From assembly GCF_017876405.1 (NCBI RefSeq), contig NZ_JAGINW010000001.1:2617203-2681202 (forward strand): a DNA stretch of 64,000 bases, written 5' to 3'. Both the position numbers and the translations under genes were made by a program. Below are positions 8,137 to 16,107 of this stretch, piece after piece; position 1 is the first letter of the stretch; every line of letters starts with the position of its first letter. The notes under the pieces were generated by a model, which worked only from the letters and a program-made list of their open reading frames with translations, searched no databases and was not told where the DNA came from. Source of the stretch: Kibdelosporangium banguiense (GTDB lineage Bacteria; Actinomycetota; Actinomycetes; Mycobacteriales; Pseudonocardiaceae).

Positions 8137-8775
8137 ATGAAACCTGTCGGGCCAAGCCGTCGGCGATTGCTTGTGGCTGCCGACGCCGTCGGCTACGGGC
8201 GCTGGCACGACTATCAGCAACTGGCGATCCAGCGACACATGATCGACATACTGGACTACGCGGCGGCTATGTCGAAGCTGCGCCGGGGTACTTGGGAGCG
8301 GCAAGCGGTCGGTGACGGCGAACTGGCCGTGCTGCCGGAGGACGAGCCTGAACACATTGTGGTGGACACTTTCATCCGCCAGGTTGATGTGGCACTGGCC
8401 AGGCACAATACGCTGTTGCTGCCAGAAGCTCGCCTCAGACTGAGGTTTGCGGTCCACTTCGGCCGGATCATGCCGGGTGACAACGGATATGCCGGGCCGG
8501 GGCCGGTCGAAGTGTCTCGGATGCTCAACTCGGCGCCGTTGCGCAGGGCGATCGCCGAGATCCCGGAAGCCAATCTCGCGCTGATGGTTTCCGGGAACAT
8601 CTTCAAGGACACCATCGAGCCTCTGCACACTACGCTGCGTCCGGCTGAGTTCTATCGGGTGCACGTCATGGAGAAGGAGTTCGAGGCCGATGCGTGGCTG
8701 TGGATACCTGGGCTGCCGTACCTGACAGCCTCCGGGATCGAGGACATCGCACAGCTCCCGCAGGGACAAGACTGA
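8137..8775 (+). CDS. Small nucleotide-cyclase-like protein paired with the Crp-type gene
   Basis: The 212-residue soluble protein resembles a stand-alone class III nucleotidyl cyclase catalytic domain. LLVAADAVGYG (Asp16) matches the DxxG metal motif and GDGELAVLP (Asp60) the second metal aspartate. RLRFAVHFGRI and GYAGPGPVEVSRML (Arg128) match the later cyclase strands, but the transition-state Asn before that Arg is not conserved. It has no membrane segment or receptor domain. The start is set at ATG 8137, seven bases after GGAAGG; in-frame ATGs at 8038 and 8122 are less likely, and the first would overlap the Crp gene. The product (cAMP, another cNMP, or none) is unknown. A bidirectional hairpin ends the unit. 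Confidence 0.72.
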   Translation: MKPVGPSRRRLLVAADAVGYGRWHDYQQLAIQRHMIDILDYAAAMSKLRRGTWERQAVGDGELAVLPEDEPEHIVVDTFIRQVDVALARHNTLLLPEARLRLRFAVHFGRIMPGDNGYAGPGPVEVSRMLNSAPLRRAIAEIPEANLALMVSGNIFKDTIEPLHTTLRPAEFYRVHVMEKEFEADAWLWIPGLPYLTASGIEDIAQLPQGQD

Positions 8776-8779
8776 ATCG

Positions 8780-8809
8780 GTGGGTGGCTGCGGCGAAGCG
8801 GCCACCCAC
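8780..8809. terminator. Bidirectional hairpin between the cyclase-like and chitinase genes
   Basis: A 12-bp stem (GTGGGTGGCTGC against GCGGCCACCCAC, one G-T pair) encloses a 6-base loop GGCGAA. It sits between two convergent stop codons and can serve both genes. Confidence 0.8.
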
Positions 8810-8820
8810 GACTGTCGAAT

Positions 8821-11058
8821 TCAGCGCAGGCCGGTGTCGACGGCGGTCATGAGCTGGCCTGGGTCGCCGGACATTTCCCAGGCCATGGCGCCCAGGAGGC
8901 CGCGTTGTCTGATCCAGGCTGTTTTGCGTTCGATGGACCATGGGTCGTCGAAGGTCCACCATTGGTTGCCGGTGTAACAGTAGGTCGCGACGGCGGCTTC
9001 GTCGTGGTGGACTGTACAGCCGGGGACGCCGGCGACGAGGTTTCCGTAGCCTCGGGTGCCGGTTTCTTCGGGGAATTGGCCTGGGGCGCCGCCGGTTGCG
9101 GTTTGCCATTCGCCGTTTTTGCCGCCGTTGCCGACTCCTTGCCAGCCGCGGCCGTAGAAGGCGAGGCCGAGGGTGAGTTTGCGGGGGTTGACGCCGGCGT
9201 TCGTGTAGGCGTTGATCGCGGTTTCGGCGCTGAACTTCACGGGGTACGGGTCGTCCGCGTCGGGGTAGAGGTTGCCCTGGTGGCCGGTTCGGTTGGGCTC
9301 CCAGGAGTTGTCGCTGCCGGAGCCGTGGAAGTCGTAGCCCTGGACGTTGGCGACGTCGAGGTACTGGAAGATCTTGCCGACGTCCCAGCCCGCGGTGACC
9401 TTGGCCGGGTCGGCGGGCGTGAAGGCCTGCAGTTCGTAGCGTTTGCCGGTGGTGGCGCCGTGCGCGTCCAACTGGGCGCGGAACTCGGCCAGCAGCGATG
9501 TCAGGTTGTTCTTGTCGTTCGGGCTCCAGTGGTTTCCGGGGTGGCCGTCGGGGCTGCCGGGCCATTCCCAGTCGATGTCGATGCCGTCGAAGATGCCCGC
9601 TGCGGTCCCGGGGCCGCCTGCGCCGCCGTACGGCCTGATGTTGCCCTTGATCCAGGTGTCGACGCATGACGAGACGAACTTCTTGCGGGACGCGTCGGTC
9701 GCGGCCACGTCGGAGAAGTACTTCGAGTATGTCCAGCCGCCCAGCGAGACCAGGACTTTCAGGTTCGGGTTGAGCGCCTTCAACTTCTTGAGCTGGTTGA
9801 AGTTCCCGCGCAGCGTCTCCCAGCCGGTGTCCGCGACACCGTCGACCGACTGCGAGGCCGCGACCGGCCGTGAATAGTCGGCTTCGGCGTCGCCCGCGCC
9901 GTCGCCCTGGTTCGGGTCCTGCGGGTTGGCGCTGGTTGCCTTGGTGACACCGGACAAACAGGTCAGGTTGACCGGGTCGATGTTCTGGAACGCGTACAAC
10001 ACGTGTGTCAGTTTCGCCGCCGCCCCAGAGGTTTGCAGGTTCCGCACGAAATACTGCCGGCCGTAGATTCCCCATTGGACGAAGTAGGCGACCTTGGCAT
10101 AGCCGCTGACAATGTCCGAAGTAGACGCGGTGACGGCGGCGCTGGCGGCAGAAGTGTTGTCGTAGCCGTCGCGGGCCCGCACAGTGAACGTGTACCGGGT
10201 GGAGGGCGCGAGACCCGTGACCCGTGCGGTCGTCGTGGTCACGGTCAGAACCAGCGTCGAGCCTTGGTATACGTCGTACGCCACGACACCGGTGTTGTCG
10301 GCCGATGCGTTCCATGCCAACGAGATACTGCCGGAATCTGCTGCGGTTGAACGGAAGTTCCCAGGGACAGAAGGAGCCTGCGTGTCATCGCTCGGATTGT
10401 TCGTGCGTACGGTCAAAGGCGCGCTGGGAGCGGATTTCGTGCCCTTGCGGTCAAGTGTGACAACGGTGAACGAGTAGTCGGTGTTCGGGGTCAGCCCGGT
10501 CACGGACGCGGTCGTGGTTGGCGGTGAGGCCACGAGTGTGGTGCCGCGATACACCTGGTAGCCCACGACTGGGAGCGATCCTGGAGTGGCCGCGTTCCAA
10601 GCCAGTGTGATGGTCCGGGTCGTTTTCACGGTCGTTCGCAGGCCAGTTGGCGCGGACGGCGGTGTTTCGGCTGAACCGTCACAGTTGCCGTCGTCGATCC
10701 GGCAGCTCGTCGGGGTTGTCGGCGAACTGAACCGGACCGTCGGGCTATACGGGTATGTGGATCGGCCTGGTGCCAAGGAATTGATGTAGTACGCCGGGGT
10801 GACGGTCACTGACGTGCCCGATTGCGACACTGTGCCGTGTTCACCCGTTGTCACGGCCACGCCGGACGGAACCTCGAACGTGATCGTCCAACCGGTGACT
10901 GTGGCAGTGCCTGCGTTGGTCACGGTGTACGTGCCGACGTTGCCGGACAAGGAAAACGCGGCCCGCAAGCTGCCTGCTGCCTGTGCGGGGGTGCTCAGGG
11001 CGAGTAGGAGTAGAACCGCGGCCAGTGCGGATCTGATGGAGCGAGCGTGTTGTGACAT
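8821..11058 (-). CDS. Secreted GH18 chitinase with CBM2-like and two FnIII domains
   Basis: The 745-residue exported enzyme should hydrolyse chitin. A signal peptide ending at AQAA is followed by a CBM2-like binding module (about 30-130), two fibronectin III domains starting near PPSAPTGL and APSVPGNF, and a C-terminal GH18 barrel. The catalytic signature FDGIDIDWEW is intact, with the acid/base at about Glu498. ATG 11058 is preferred because GAGGAC precedes it and the signal peptide begins there; upstream in-frame codons look non-coding. A dre-like DasR palindrome lies 21 bp upstream of the start, so N-acetylglucosamine control is likely. Confidence 0.94.
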   Translation of the reverse strand: MSQHARSIRSALAAVLLLLALSTPAQAAGSLRAAFSLSGNVGTYTVTNAGTATVTGWTITFEVPSGVAVTTGEHGTVSQSGTSVTVTPAYYINSLAPGRSTYPYSPTVRFSSPTTPTSCRIDDGNCDGSAETPPSAPTGLRTTVKTTRTITLAWNAATPGSLPVVGYQVYRGTTLVASPPTTTASVTGLTPNTDYSFTVVTLDRKGTKSAPSAPLTVRTNNPSDDTQAPSVPGNFRSTAADSGSISLAWNASADNTGVVAYDVYQGSTLVLTVTTTTARVTGLAPSTRYTFTVRARDGYDNTSAASAAVTASTSDIVSGYAKVAYFVQWGIYGRQYFVRNLQTSGAAAKLTHVLYAFQNIDPVNLTCLSGVTKATSANPQDPNQGDGAGDAEADYSRPVAASQSVDGVADTGWETLRGNFNQLKKLKALNPNLKVLVSLGGWTYSKYFSDVAATDASRKKFVSSCVDTWIKGNIRPYGGAGGPGTAAGIFDGIDIDWEWPGSPDGHPGNHWSPNDKNNLTSLLAEFRAQLDAHGATTGKRYELQAFTPADPAKVTAGWDVGKIFQYLDVANVQGYDFHGSGSDNSWEPNRTGHQGNLYPDADDPYPVKFSAETAINAYTNAGVNPRKLTLGLAFYGRGWQGVGNGGKNGEWQTATGGAPGQFPEETGTRGYGNLVAGVPGCTVHHDEAAVATYCYTGNQWWTFDDPWSIERKTAWIRQRGLLGAMAWEMSGDPGQLMTAVDTGLR

Positions 11059-11077
11059 GGCAGGGTCCTCACGCCGT

Positions 11078-11093
11078 AGTGGTCTAGACCAGG
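11078..11093. promoter_or_regulatory. dre-like DasR operator at the chitinase
   Basis: AGTGGTCTAGACCAGG contains the perfect 12-bp palindrome TGGTCTAGACCA (11080-11091). This is the core of the DasR-responsive element known from Streptomyces chitin and GlcNAc genes. It sits 21 bp before the chitinase start codon, where bound DasR would block transcription. The match is seen directly; binding by a DasR homologue encoded elsewhere is inferred. Confidence 0.8.
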
Positions 11094-11128
11094 GTGCGGC
11101 GCTGTGACCCACGGCACAACGGGCCGGG

Positions 11129-12007
11129 TCAGTTGTTCTGCATGCTGAAACGCATCGGCCGGAAGTGGACCTGTACGCCCGGCCTGGCCTGCGCCAACGC
11201 GGGGAGACCGGCCGGGTCCACAACAGCGATCACCGGATATCCGCCGGTGGTCGGGTGATCAGCGAGGAACACGACCGGCAAACCGTTGGGGCGCACCTGG
11301 ATCGCGCCCGTGACCAGACCTTCGCTGGCGAGCTCGACATCGGTGAACGCGTCCGTGCGCCGCAGGGCTGTACCGATCAACCTGACGCCGACCCGGTTGC
11401 TCTCCGGCGAGACCTTCCACGATCCGGCCGCCAGCTGTGTCCCGGCGTCGTCGAACCAGTCGTCCCGTGGCCCAAGCAGAACCGGGATCACCAGATCGTC
11501 CGGCGCACGCGAGGGCGCGAGCTCGTCCACGCCGACCGGCAGACCCGGTTTGCCCAGCTGCAGCACGGTTCCGGCCGTCAACGCGTCAGGTCCGATCCCG
11601 GACAACACGTCGGTGGCCCGCGAACCAAGTTCCGCAGTGACCTCGACACCGCCGGAAACGGCCAGGTAGCAACGCAAACCCGACGACGGACTGCCGACCG
11701 TGAGCACGTCCCCGGCCGAAAGGTGGACCGGGCTGTGCGAGCCGACTTCGTGCCCACGCAGCGAGACGTTCACCTGCGGGCCGGTGATCGCGACTGTGCA
11801 CGAGTCCTCGGCGCGCACCGACAACCCGCCCAGCAGCATTTCGATACCCGCAGCTGACTCGGGGTTGCCGACAAGCCGGTTCGCCAGCCGCAGCGCGGGC
11901 TGGTCCAGCGCACCTGACGGCGGCACGCCCAGATGCCCGTTCCCAGGCCGGCCGAGATCCTGCACCAGCGCCAACGGGCCGGTGGCCAGTACGGTGAGCG
12001 CCCTCAT
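11129..12007 (-). CDS. pxpC: 5-oxoprolinase subunit C / KipA-like protein
   Basis: The 292-residue protein matches the biotin-dependent-carboxyltransferase-like KipA/PxpC family: QDLGRPGNGHLGVPPSGALDQPALRLANRLVGN near the N-terminus and PTTGGYPVIAVV near the C-terminus. With PxpB and PxpA it forms the ATP-dependent 5-oxoprolinase that recycles pyroglutamate; in Bacillus KipI/KipA act on sporulation kinase A. Its ATG overlaps the pxpB stop by four bases. A pxpA (LamB/YcsF) gene is not present in the window. Confidence 0.9.
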   Translation of the reverse strand: MRALTVLATGPLALVQDLGRPGNGHLGVPPSGALDQPALRLANRLVGNPESAAGIEMLLGGLSVRAEDSCTVAITGPQVNVSLRGHEVGSHSPVHLSAGDVLTVGSPSSGLRCYLAVSGGVEVTAELGSRATDVLSGIGPDALTAGTVLQLGKPGLPVGVDELAPSRAPDDLVIPVLLGPRDDWFDDAGTQLAAGSWKVSPESNRVGVRLIGTALRRTDAFTDVELASEGLVTGAIQVRPNGLPVVFLADHPTTGGYPVIAVVDPAGLPALAQARPGVQVHFRPMRFSMQNN

Positions 12008-12612
12008 ACGGCCTCGAATCGCACGACATCACCCGGCGCAAGCAATGCGGCGGGTTCACGGCGGGAGTCGAACAGTGTCGCGTCGGTGTGCCCCAGCAAC
12101 CGCCAACCGCCTGGTGAGGCGGTCGGATAGGCCCCGGTGAACTCGCCCGCGATGCCCACGGACCCTGGAGGGACGCGTTTACGCGGGTTGTCCAACCGTG
12201 GCTGCTGCAAAGCCCCAGGCAGTCCGACCATGTACCCGAAACCGGGCGCGAAGCCGCAGAACGCCACCTTGTACTCGGCGCCCGTGTGCAGCTCGATCAC
12301 GCCAGCAACGTCCGTACCTGCCGTCTGGGCGACGAGCTCAAGGTCCGGACCGTCGTAGTGCACCGGCAGCACGACCTCGCGCGGTGCTGACGCCGTGCGC
12401 TGTGACAGGTCGACGGTGTCCAGCAAGGGCCGTAGGCGCGCCAACCCGCCGGAGCCTGGCGAGAATGACGCCAGGACGGTCCGAGCGGCAGGAACGAGCT
12501 CGACAAGACCTGGGAGGTCGGCGTCGGCCAACGCGGTGCGTACGGCTTGAACCTCGTCCAATGAGTCGACTTCGACGAGCATCGCGTCCGCACCGCACCG
12601 CCGTAAGCGCAT
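12004..12612 (-). CDS. pxpB: 5-oxoprolinase subunit B / KipI-like protein
   Basis: The 202-residue protein has the AHS1/KipI pattern, including YKVAFCGFAPGFGYMVGLP and the C-terminal SPGGWRLLGHTDATLFD. It is the partner of PxpC in 5-oxoprolinase. The start ATG 12612 lies six bases after the stop of the nitrobindin-like gene and its own stop overlaps pxpC, giving a tight operon. Typical length for the family. Confidence 0.9.
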   Translation of the reverse strand: MRLRRCGADAMLVEVDSLDEVQAVRTALADADLPGLVELVPAARTVLASFSPGSGGLARLRPLLDTVDLSQRTASAPREVVLPVHYDGPDLELVAQTAGTDVAGVIELHTGAEYKVAFCGFAPGFGYMVGLPGALQQPRLDNPRKRVPPGSVGIAGEFTGAYPTASPGGWRLLGHTDATLFDSRREPAALLAPGDVVRFEAV

Positions 12613-12618
12613 GGGCGG

Positions 12619-13260
12619 TCAGCCGACGACGCGCGTCAAGTAAGCCGACGTGTGCGGCTGCAGTTCCTGCCCCATCATCGCGCGCTCTTCGACGTACGCC
12701 AGGTCACCGTTGTTCACCAGGCCGTACAGCCGCTTGGCGCCTTGGACCTCCTTGGCGGTCGCGGTACGCACCACTGCGTCAGTGGTCAGCTCCCAGGACG
12801 TCTGGGTCCGCGGCTTGCCGTAGAAGAGCTCGATGACTCCGGTGGCGTGCGCCAGCAGGAGTTCGATCGTGTCGTCGGCCTGGGGACGCCACCAGCCGAC
12901 CTCCCGCGCGGCCGGGCGAATCACGTTGCCGTCGTCGTCCAGCAGCCAGGCACGGGCCTCGTAGTACAGGAACGGCCGGCCGTCGTGCGCGAACGTGACC
13001 TGCTGGCCGAACTTGTGCGTCTTGTCCAGGGTGGGATAGACGACCTCGCCCTCACCACGCCACACGCCGACCAGCGGCAGCAACGCCAGCAGCCCGTCGT
13101 TGAGGTTCGGGCCCTCGCGCAGGTTCGCGGTGTCCGGCGGAATCGGCAGGTCGTCGAACTGGGGCAGGTTGCGGTGGCGGGTCGCCTTGGCCCGCTCCGC
13201 TGCCGCCTGCACTGCCGCGTCGCCGCTGCCAGGGACGGTCTCGCTGTTATCGGTCGTCAT
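12619..13260 (-). CDS. Nitrobindin-like heme beta-barrel (peroxynitrite isomerase family)
   Basis: The 213-residue cytosolic protein carries [13 protein letters not shown], the GXWXGXG motif of the nitrobindin/THAP4 C-terminal family, followed by beta-barrel strands. Mycobacterial relatives bind heme and convert peroxynitrite to nitrate; the same role here is inferred. The start is ATG 13260, because the extension upstream is not coding-like and this ATG overlaps the stop of the small membrane gene (TGATG). The first 45 residues form an Ala/acidic extension before the barrel. Confidence 0.88.
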   Translation of the reverse strand: MTTDNSETVPGSGDAAVQAAAERAKATRHRNLPQFDDLPIPPDTANLREGPNLNDGLLALLPLVGVWRGEGEVVYPTLDKTHKFGQQVTFAHDGRPFLYYEARAWLLDDDGNVIRPAAREVGWWRPQADDTIELLLAHATGVIELFYGKPRTQTSWELTTDAVVRTATAKEVQGAKRLYGLVNNGDLAYVEERAMMGQELQPHTSAYLTRVVG

Positions 13261-13358
13261 CAGCGCTGGTCGCTGTACAGGCGGTAGATGACGTAGCCCG
13301 CGAACCAGAGGACCGCGACGGCCATGATGACCAGCAACGAGGTGAAAATCAGCTCCAC
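13260..13358 (-). CDS. Tiny single-pass membrane protein (32 aa)
   Basis: Starting at GTG 13358, the product is a 32-residue peptide with one strongly hydrophobic segment ([24 protein letters not shown]) and a short charged tail RLYSDQR. Its stop overlaps the next start as TGATG, so the two genes are translationally coupled. Function is unknown. No strong ribosome site precedes the GTG; a longer 60-residue reading from 13442 has an unlikely N-terminus. Confidence 0.55.
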   Translation of the reverse strand: MELIFTSLLVIMAVAVLWFAGYVIYRLYSDQR

Positions 13359-13429
13359 GGGAAGTGAGCTTAACGAGCGTGTGTGCGGGCACGAAACGGA
13401 CGTGCCCGCATACACAGGTGACGTGGGCG

Positions 13430-14062
13430 TCAGCAGCCCCACTGGCCGCTCGCGGCGACGACCTCGTAGAGCGCGGCCCAGGTCTTCGGGCCGACGATGC
13501 CGCTGTCCTTGATGCCGGCGCGGCGCTGGAAGTCCTGGACGAGCCGCTGCATCTGCGGGCCGTAGACGTCGCCCTCATCGGGCAGGCCCTGGGAGGTGTA
13601 CGGGTGAATACGCTGCATGGCGTCGAACAATGCAGAGAGCTTGTTGCCGTTGCGCTCGCCCGGGTTGATTCCGAAAGAAGGCGGCGTCGCCCAGCCCTGT
13701 CCGGTCAACGACGGCGGCATTTTGCCGACCAGGGCGTGCCACGTTTTCGAGCCGACAATTCCGCTGGCGTTGATTCCATTCTTGCGCTGGAAATCCTGGA
13801 CGGCGCTCAAAGTGTTCTGGGCATAGGTTCCGGTGCCGTTGAGCTGGGTGTAGCCCTCGTGCCGCAGCGAGAGCTGCAGGGCGAGTACGTGCTGGCCGGT
13901 GTCACCCGGGTTGACCTGCGGCAGGCTCGCGGCAAACTGGTCGGATCGCTGGTTTTCCTGACCGCACGCCATTGCCGTCCCGGCGCCGGCAATTCCGACG
14001 GTGGTCGCCATACCGGCGGTGAACATGGCCAAAACGGCAGCACGAACAATCATGCGCTTCAT
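13430..14062 (-). CDS. Secreted protein with two peptidoglycan-binding domains
   Basis: The 210-residue exported protein has a signal peptide ending near GTAMACG and two PG_binding_1 repeats. The first reads [17 protein letters not shown] to [26 protein letters not shown], the second [28 protein letters not shown]. There is no catalytic domain, so it probably binds cell wall or is a remnant or partner of a wall enzyme. ATG 14062 follows GGGGAG; an upstream in-frame start at 14107 would delay the signal peptide. Confidence 0.87.
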   Translation of the reverse strand: MKRMIVRAAVLAMFTAGMATTVGIAGAGTAMACGQENQRSDQFAASLPQVNPGDTGQHVLALQLSLRHEGYTQLNGTGTYAQNTLSAVQDFQRKNGINASGIVGSKTWHALVGKMPPSLTGQGWATPPSFGINPGERNGNKLSALFDAMQRIHPYTSQGLPDEGDVYGPQMQRLVQDFQRRAGIKDSGIVGPKTWAALYEVVAASGQWGC

Positions 14063-14154
14063 TGTGATTATCTCCCCAAGATTTGGGCCCCCTCGGCCCT
14101 TCTGCAATAAAAGACGGCCTTGCCCTGGGGAGGTTGGTCACGGTGGGATCACGA

Positions 14155-14191
14155 AAAAATCGGGTGACCCACACGGGGCCACCCGATTTTT
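14155..14191. terminator. Strong bidirectional rho-independent terminator
   Basis: AAAAATCGGGTG (14155-14166) pairs perfectly with CACCCGATTTTT (14180-14191). A-tract and T-tract flank the GC stem on either side, so it works on both strands. It ends the sulfur operon. Confidence 0.88.
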
Positions 14192-14207
14192 GTCGCTATC
14201 TGGCTTG

Positions 14208-14504
14208 TCAGGCGACCGCGACGGCCACCTCGTGGATGCCGGGGCCTTCAGCGGTGATCGACGCCTCGCCGTTGCCCGTGCGGTGCAGCGCGCGCACCGT
14301 CCAGGAGCCAGGGGCGGCGTAGAACCGGAACTCGCCCTCAGGCGAGGTCACGACCTCGCCGGTGAAGTCGCCGTTGCCGTCCAGCAGGCGCACGAACGCG
14401 CCGCCGACCGGGGCTTCGCCGGACAGGACACGTCCGGAGAGGACGGTCTGGCCGCCCGCGTCGGCGATCGGTGCCGACTGGTCAGGTGCTCCGCAGCTGC
14501 TCAC
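14208..14504 (-). CDS. DUF1416 protein (Ig-like, sulfurtransferase operon)
   Basis: The 98-residue protein has N-terminal MSSCGAPDQ and a small beta-sandwich of the carboxypeptidase-regulatory type (VLSGRVLSGEAPVGGAFVRLLDGNGDFTGEV). DUF1416 genes regularly follow CysA-type sulfurtransferases in actinobacteria, as here, four bases downstream. The N-terminal Cys may take part in sulfur handling; that is inference. Third gene of the leader-controlled operon, followed by a strong terminator. Confidence 0.88.
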   Translation of the reverse strand: MSSCGAPDQSAPIADAGGQTVLSGRVLSGEAPVGGAFVRLLDGNGDFTGEVVTSPEGEFRFYAAPGSWTVRALHRTGNGEASITAEGPGIHEVAVAVA

Positions 14505-14508
14505 TTTG

Positions 14509-15351
14509 TTACTCCTTGCCGGTGCCGGTTTCGACGGGCACGCCGACCAGCGACCCGTATTCGGTCCATGAACCGTCGTAGTTCTTCACGTCCTCGTGGC
14601 CGAGCAGCTCGTGCAGCGCGAACCAGGTGTGCGACGAGCGCTCGCCGATGCGGCAGTACGCGATCGTGGCGATCGACTCGTCGATGCCGGCTTGTTTGTA
14701 GATCTCGCGCAGCTCGTCGTCGGACTTGAAGGTGCCGTCCTCGTTCGCGGCCTTGGCCCACGGCACGTTGATCGCCGACGGCACGTGGCCCGGACGCTGC
14801 GCGGACTCCTGCGGCAGGTGCGCCGGGGCGAGCAGCTTGCCGGAGAACTCGTCCGGCGACCGCACGTCGACCAGGTTCTTCTTGCCGATCGCGTCGACGA
14901 CCTCGTCGCGGAACGCCCGCAGCTTGAGGTTCTGCTCCTGCGCGGAGAAGGTGGTCTCGTCGCGCTTGACCACGTCCTGGGACAGCGGACGGCCGTCCAG
15001 CTCCCACTTCTTGCGGCCACCGTCGAGCAGCTTCACGGCCTCGTGGCCGTACAGCTTGAAGTACCAGTACGCGTACGCGGCGAACCAGTTGTTGTTGCCG
15101 CCGTAGAGGATCACAGTGTCCTCGTTGGCGATTCCCTTGCCGGACAGCAGCTTCTCGAAGCCGGCCCGGTCGACGAAGTCGCGGCGGACCGGGTCCTGCA
15201 GCTCGTTCTTCCAGTCGATCTTGACAGCACCCGGGATGTGGCCGGTGTCGTATGCGCTGGTGTCCTCGTCGACCTCGACGAACACCACCCCCGCCGTCTC
15301 CAGGTTGTCCTCGGCCCACTGGGCCGACACCAGCACGTTTTCGCGGCTCAT
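14509..15351 (-). CDS. sseA: Thiosulfate sulfurtransferase (CysA/SseA type rhodanese)
   Basis: The 280-residue protein has two rhodanese domains. The C-terminal one carries the active-site loop YCRIGERSSHTW with Cys233, the form typical of actinobacterial CysA2/SseA proteins. It moves sulfane sulfur from thiosulfate to cyanide or thiol acceptors. DUF4395 lies upstream with a CXXC pair and DUF1416 downstream, all behind a cysteine-containing leader peptide, so expression probably follows sulfur supply. Confidence 0.93.
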   Translation of the reverse strand: MSRENVLVSAQWAEDNLETAGVVFVEVDEDTSAYDTGHIPGAVKIDWKNELQDPVRRDFVDRAGFEKLLSGKGIANEDTVILYGGNNNWFAAYAYWYFKLYGHEAVKLLDGGRKKWELDGRPLSQDVVKRDETTFSAQEQNLKLRAFRDEVVDAIGKKNLVDVRSPDEFSGKLLAPAHLPQESAQRPGHVPSAINVPWAKAANEDGTFKSDDELREIYKQAGIDESIATIAYCRIGERSSHTWFALHELLGHEDVKNYDGSWTEYGSLVGVPVETGTGKE

Positions 15352-15388
15352 CGAGCGTCTCTCACTTTCTCTGCGGGGGTTGGGTTTC

Positions 15389-15823
15389 TCAGGCCGGTGA
15401 CTGCCGGCGTACGGACGGGGTGAGCCTGCGCAACAGCAGGTAGGTCTCGCAGCCCAGGCAGAAGCCGAAGGCCGCGTTGAGGAATGCCGCGGCCAGCGCG
15501 AACGCAGCCGCGATGACGCCTACCGTGGCACTACCGAGAGCGAACGCAACCGTGCCGACCAGGGCGAACGCGAACCCCACACCTTGCGCGAAGCGCAGCG
15601 GCGTGGCGTCCTCCCGCTCGTCAGTCGGCTGCAGGCGCGGCGCCACGAGGTACTTGTAAAGCAGTGAATAAGGCGCGTACTTCAATCCAGCGAACGCACC
15701 GACAGCGAAGATGGCGGCCTGCACGGCCAACAGCGGCCACCATTGGGCGGCAACTGCGACGGCAAGCACGACGGTCGTGACCCAGGCAGCGAACCTGGGA
15801 CCGCGCGGGTCGACAGCGGACAT
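15389..15823 (-). CDS. DUF4395 membrane protein with CXXC
   Basis: The 144-residue protein has four hydrophobic segments: WVTTVVLAVAVAAQWWPLLAVQAAIFAVGAFAGL as a pair, then two more between residues 80 and 125. The conserved GFCLGCE (Cys122, Cys125) lies at the end of the last one. DUF4395 proteins accompany sulfurtransferases and thioredoxins and may pass sulfur or electrons at the membrane. ATG 15823 follows AGGAG. First structural gene after the leader peptide. Confidence 0.86.
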   Translation of the reverse strand: MSAVDPRGPRFAAWVTTVVLAVAVAAQWWPLLAVQAAIFAVGAFAGLKYAPYSLLYKYLVAPRLQPTDEREDATPLRFAQGVGFAFALVGTVAFALGSATVGVIAAAFALAAAFLNAAFGFCLGCETYLLLRRLTPSVRRQSPA

Positions 15824-15881
15824 TCGTGTACTCCTGACCTGGGTACAAGCGGGTTCATTGGCGCCTGAAGGGCGCACGAAA

Positions 15882-15965
15882 TCACCTGGTCAGAGGGTTG
15901 CGACACAGACTGGAGTCAACGCGGCAGTAGTCCACCGCGCGGCGCCTGGTCAGCAATGTGTACAC
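15882..15965 (-). CDS. Cysteine-containing leader peptide (attenuator)
   Basis: A 27-codon frame starts at GTG 15965 and ends at TGA 15882. Its core AVDYCRVDSSLCR fits the actinobacterial putative-leader-peptide pattern (Arg-rich start, VD-x-x-RV-x-S-x-x-CR) found ahead of sulfur-assimilation genes. The two Cys codons would make translation sensitive to charged tRNA-Cys. CTGACCAGG occurs at both ends of the frame, and the distal CTGACC can pair with GGTCAG next to the DUF4395 ribosome site. Ribosome signal before the GTG is weak. Confidence 0.7.
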   Translation of the reverse strand: MYTLLTRRRAVDYCRVDSSLCRNPLTR

Positions 15966-16107
15966 GGTCGCGAGAGTACCTCGATCTCACAATGCAGAGC
16001 AGAGCTGTCCATCCACTGAGAAACCCGATCAAGCGAACGAGTAAGTCCAGGCCCTCGAACGGGTGACAACCCCAGCTCCTCCTTGACCTGGTGACCCGAC
16101 ACCTTCC

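Noticed and set aside
15824..16000. Possible SAM riboswitch before the sulfur operon
   Set aside because: CGCAACCC recalls SAM-IV elements, but the rest of the core is missing and the sequence is better explained as a Cys-containing leader frame.
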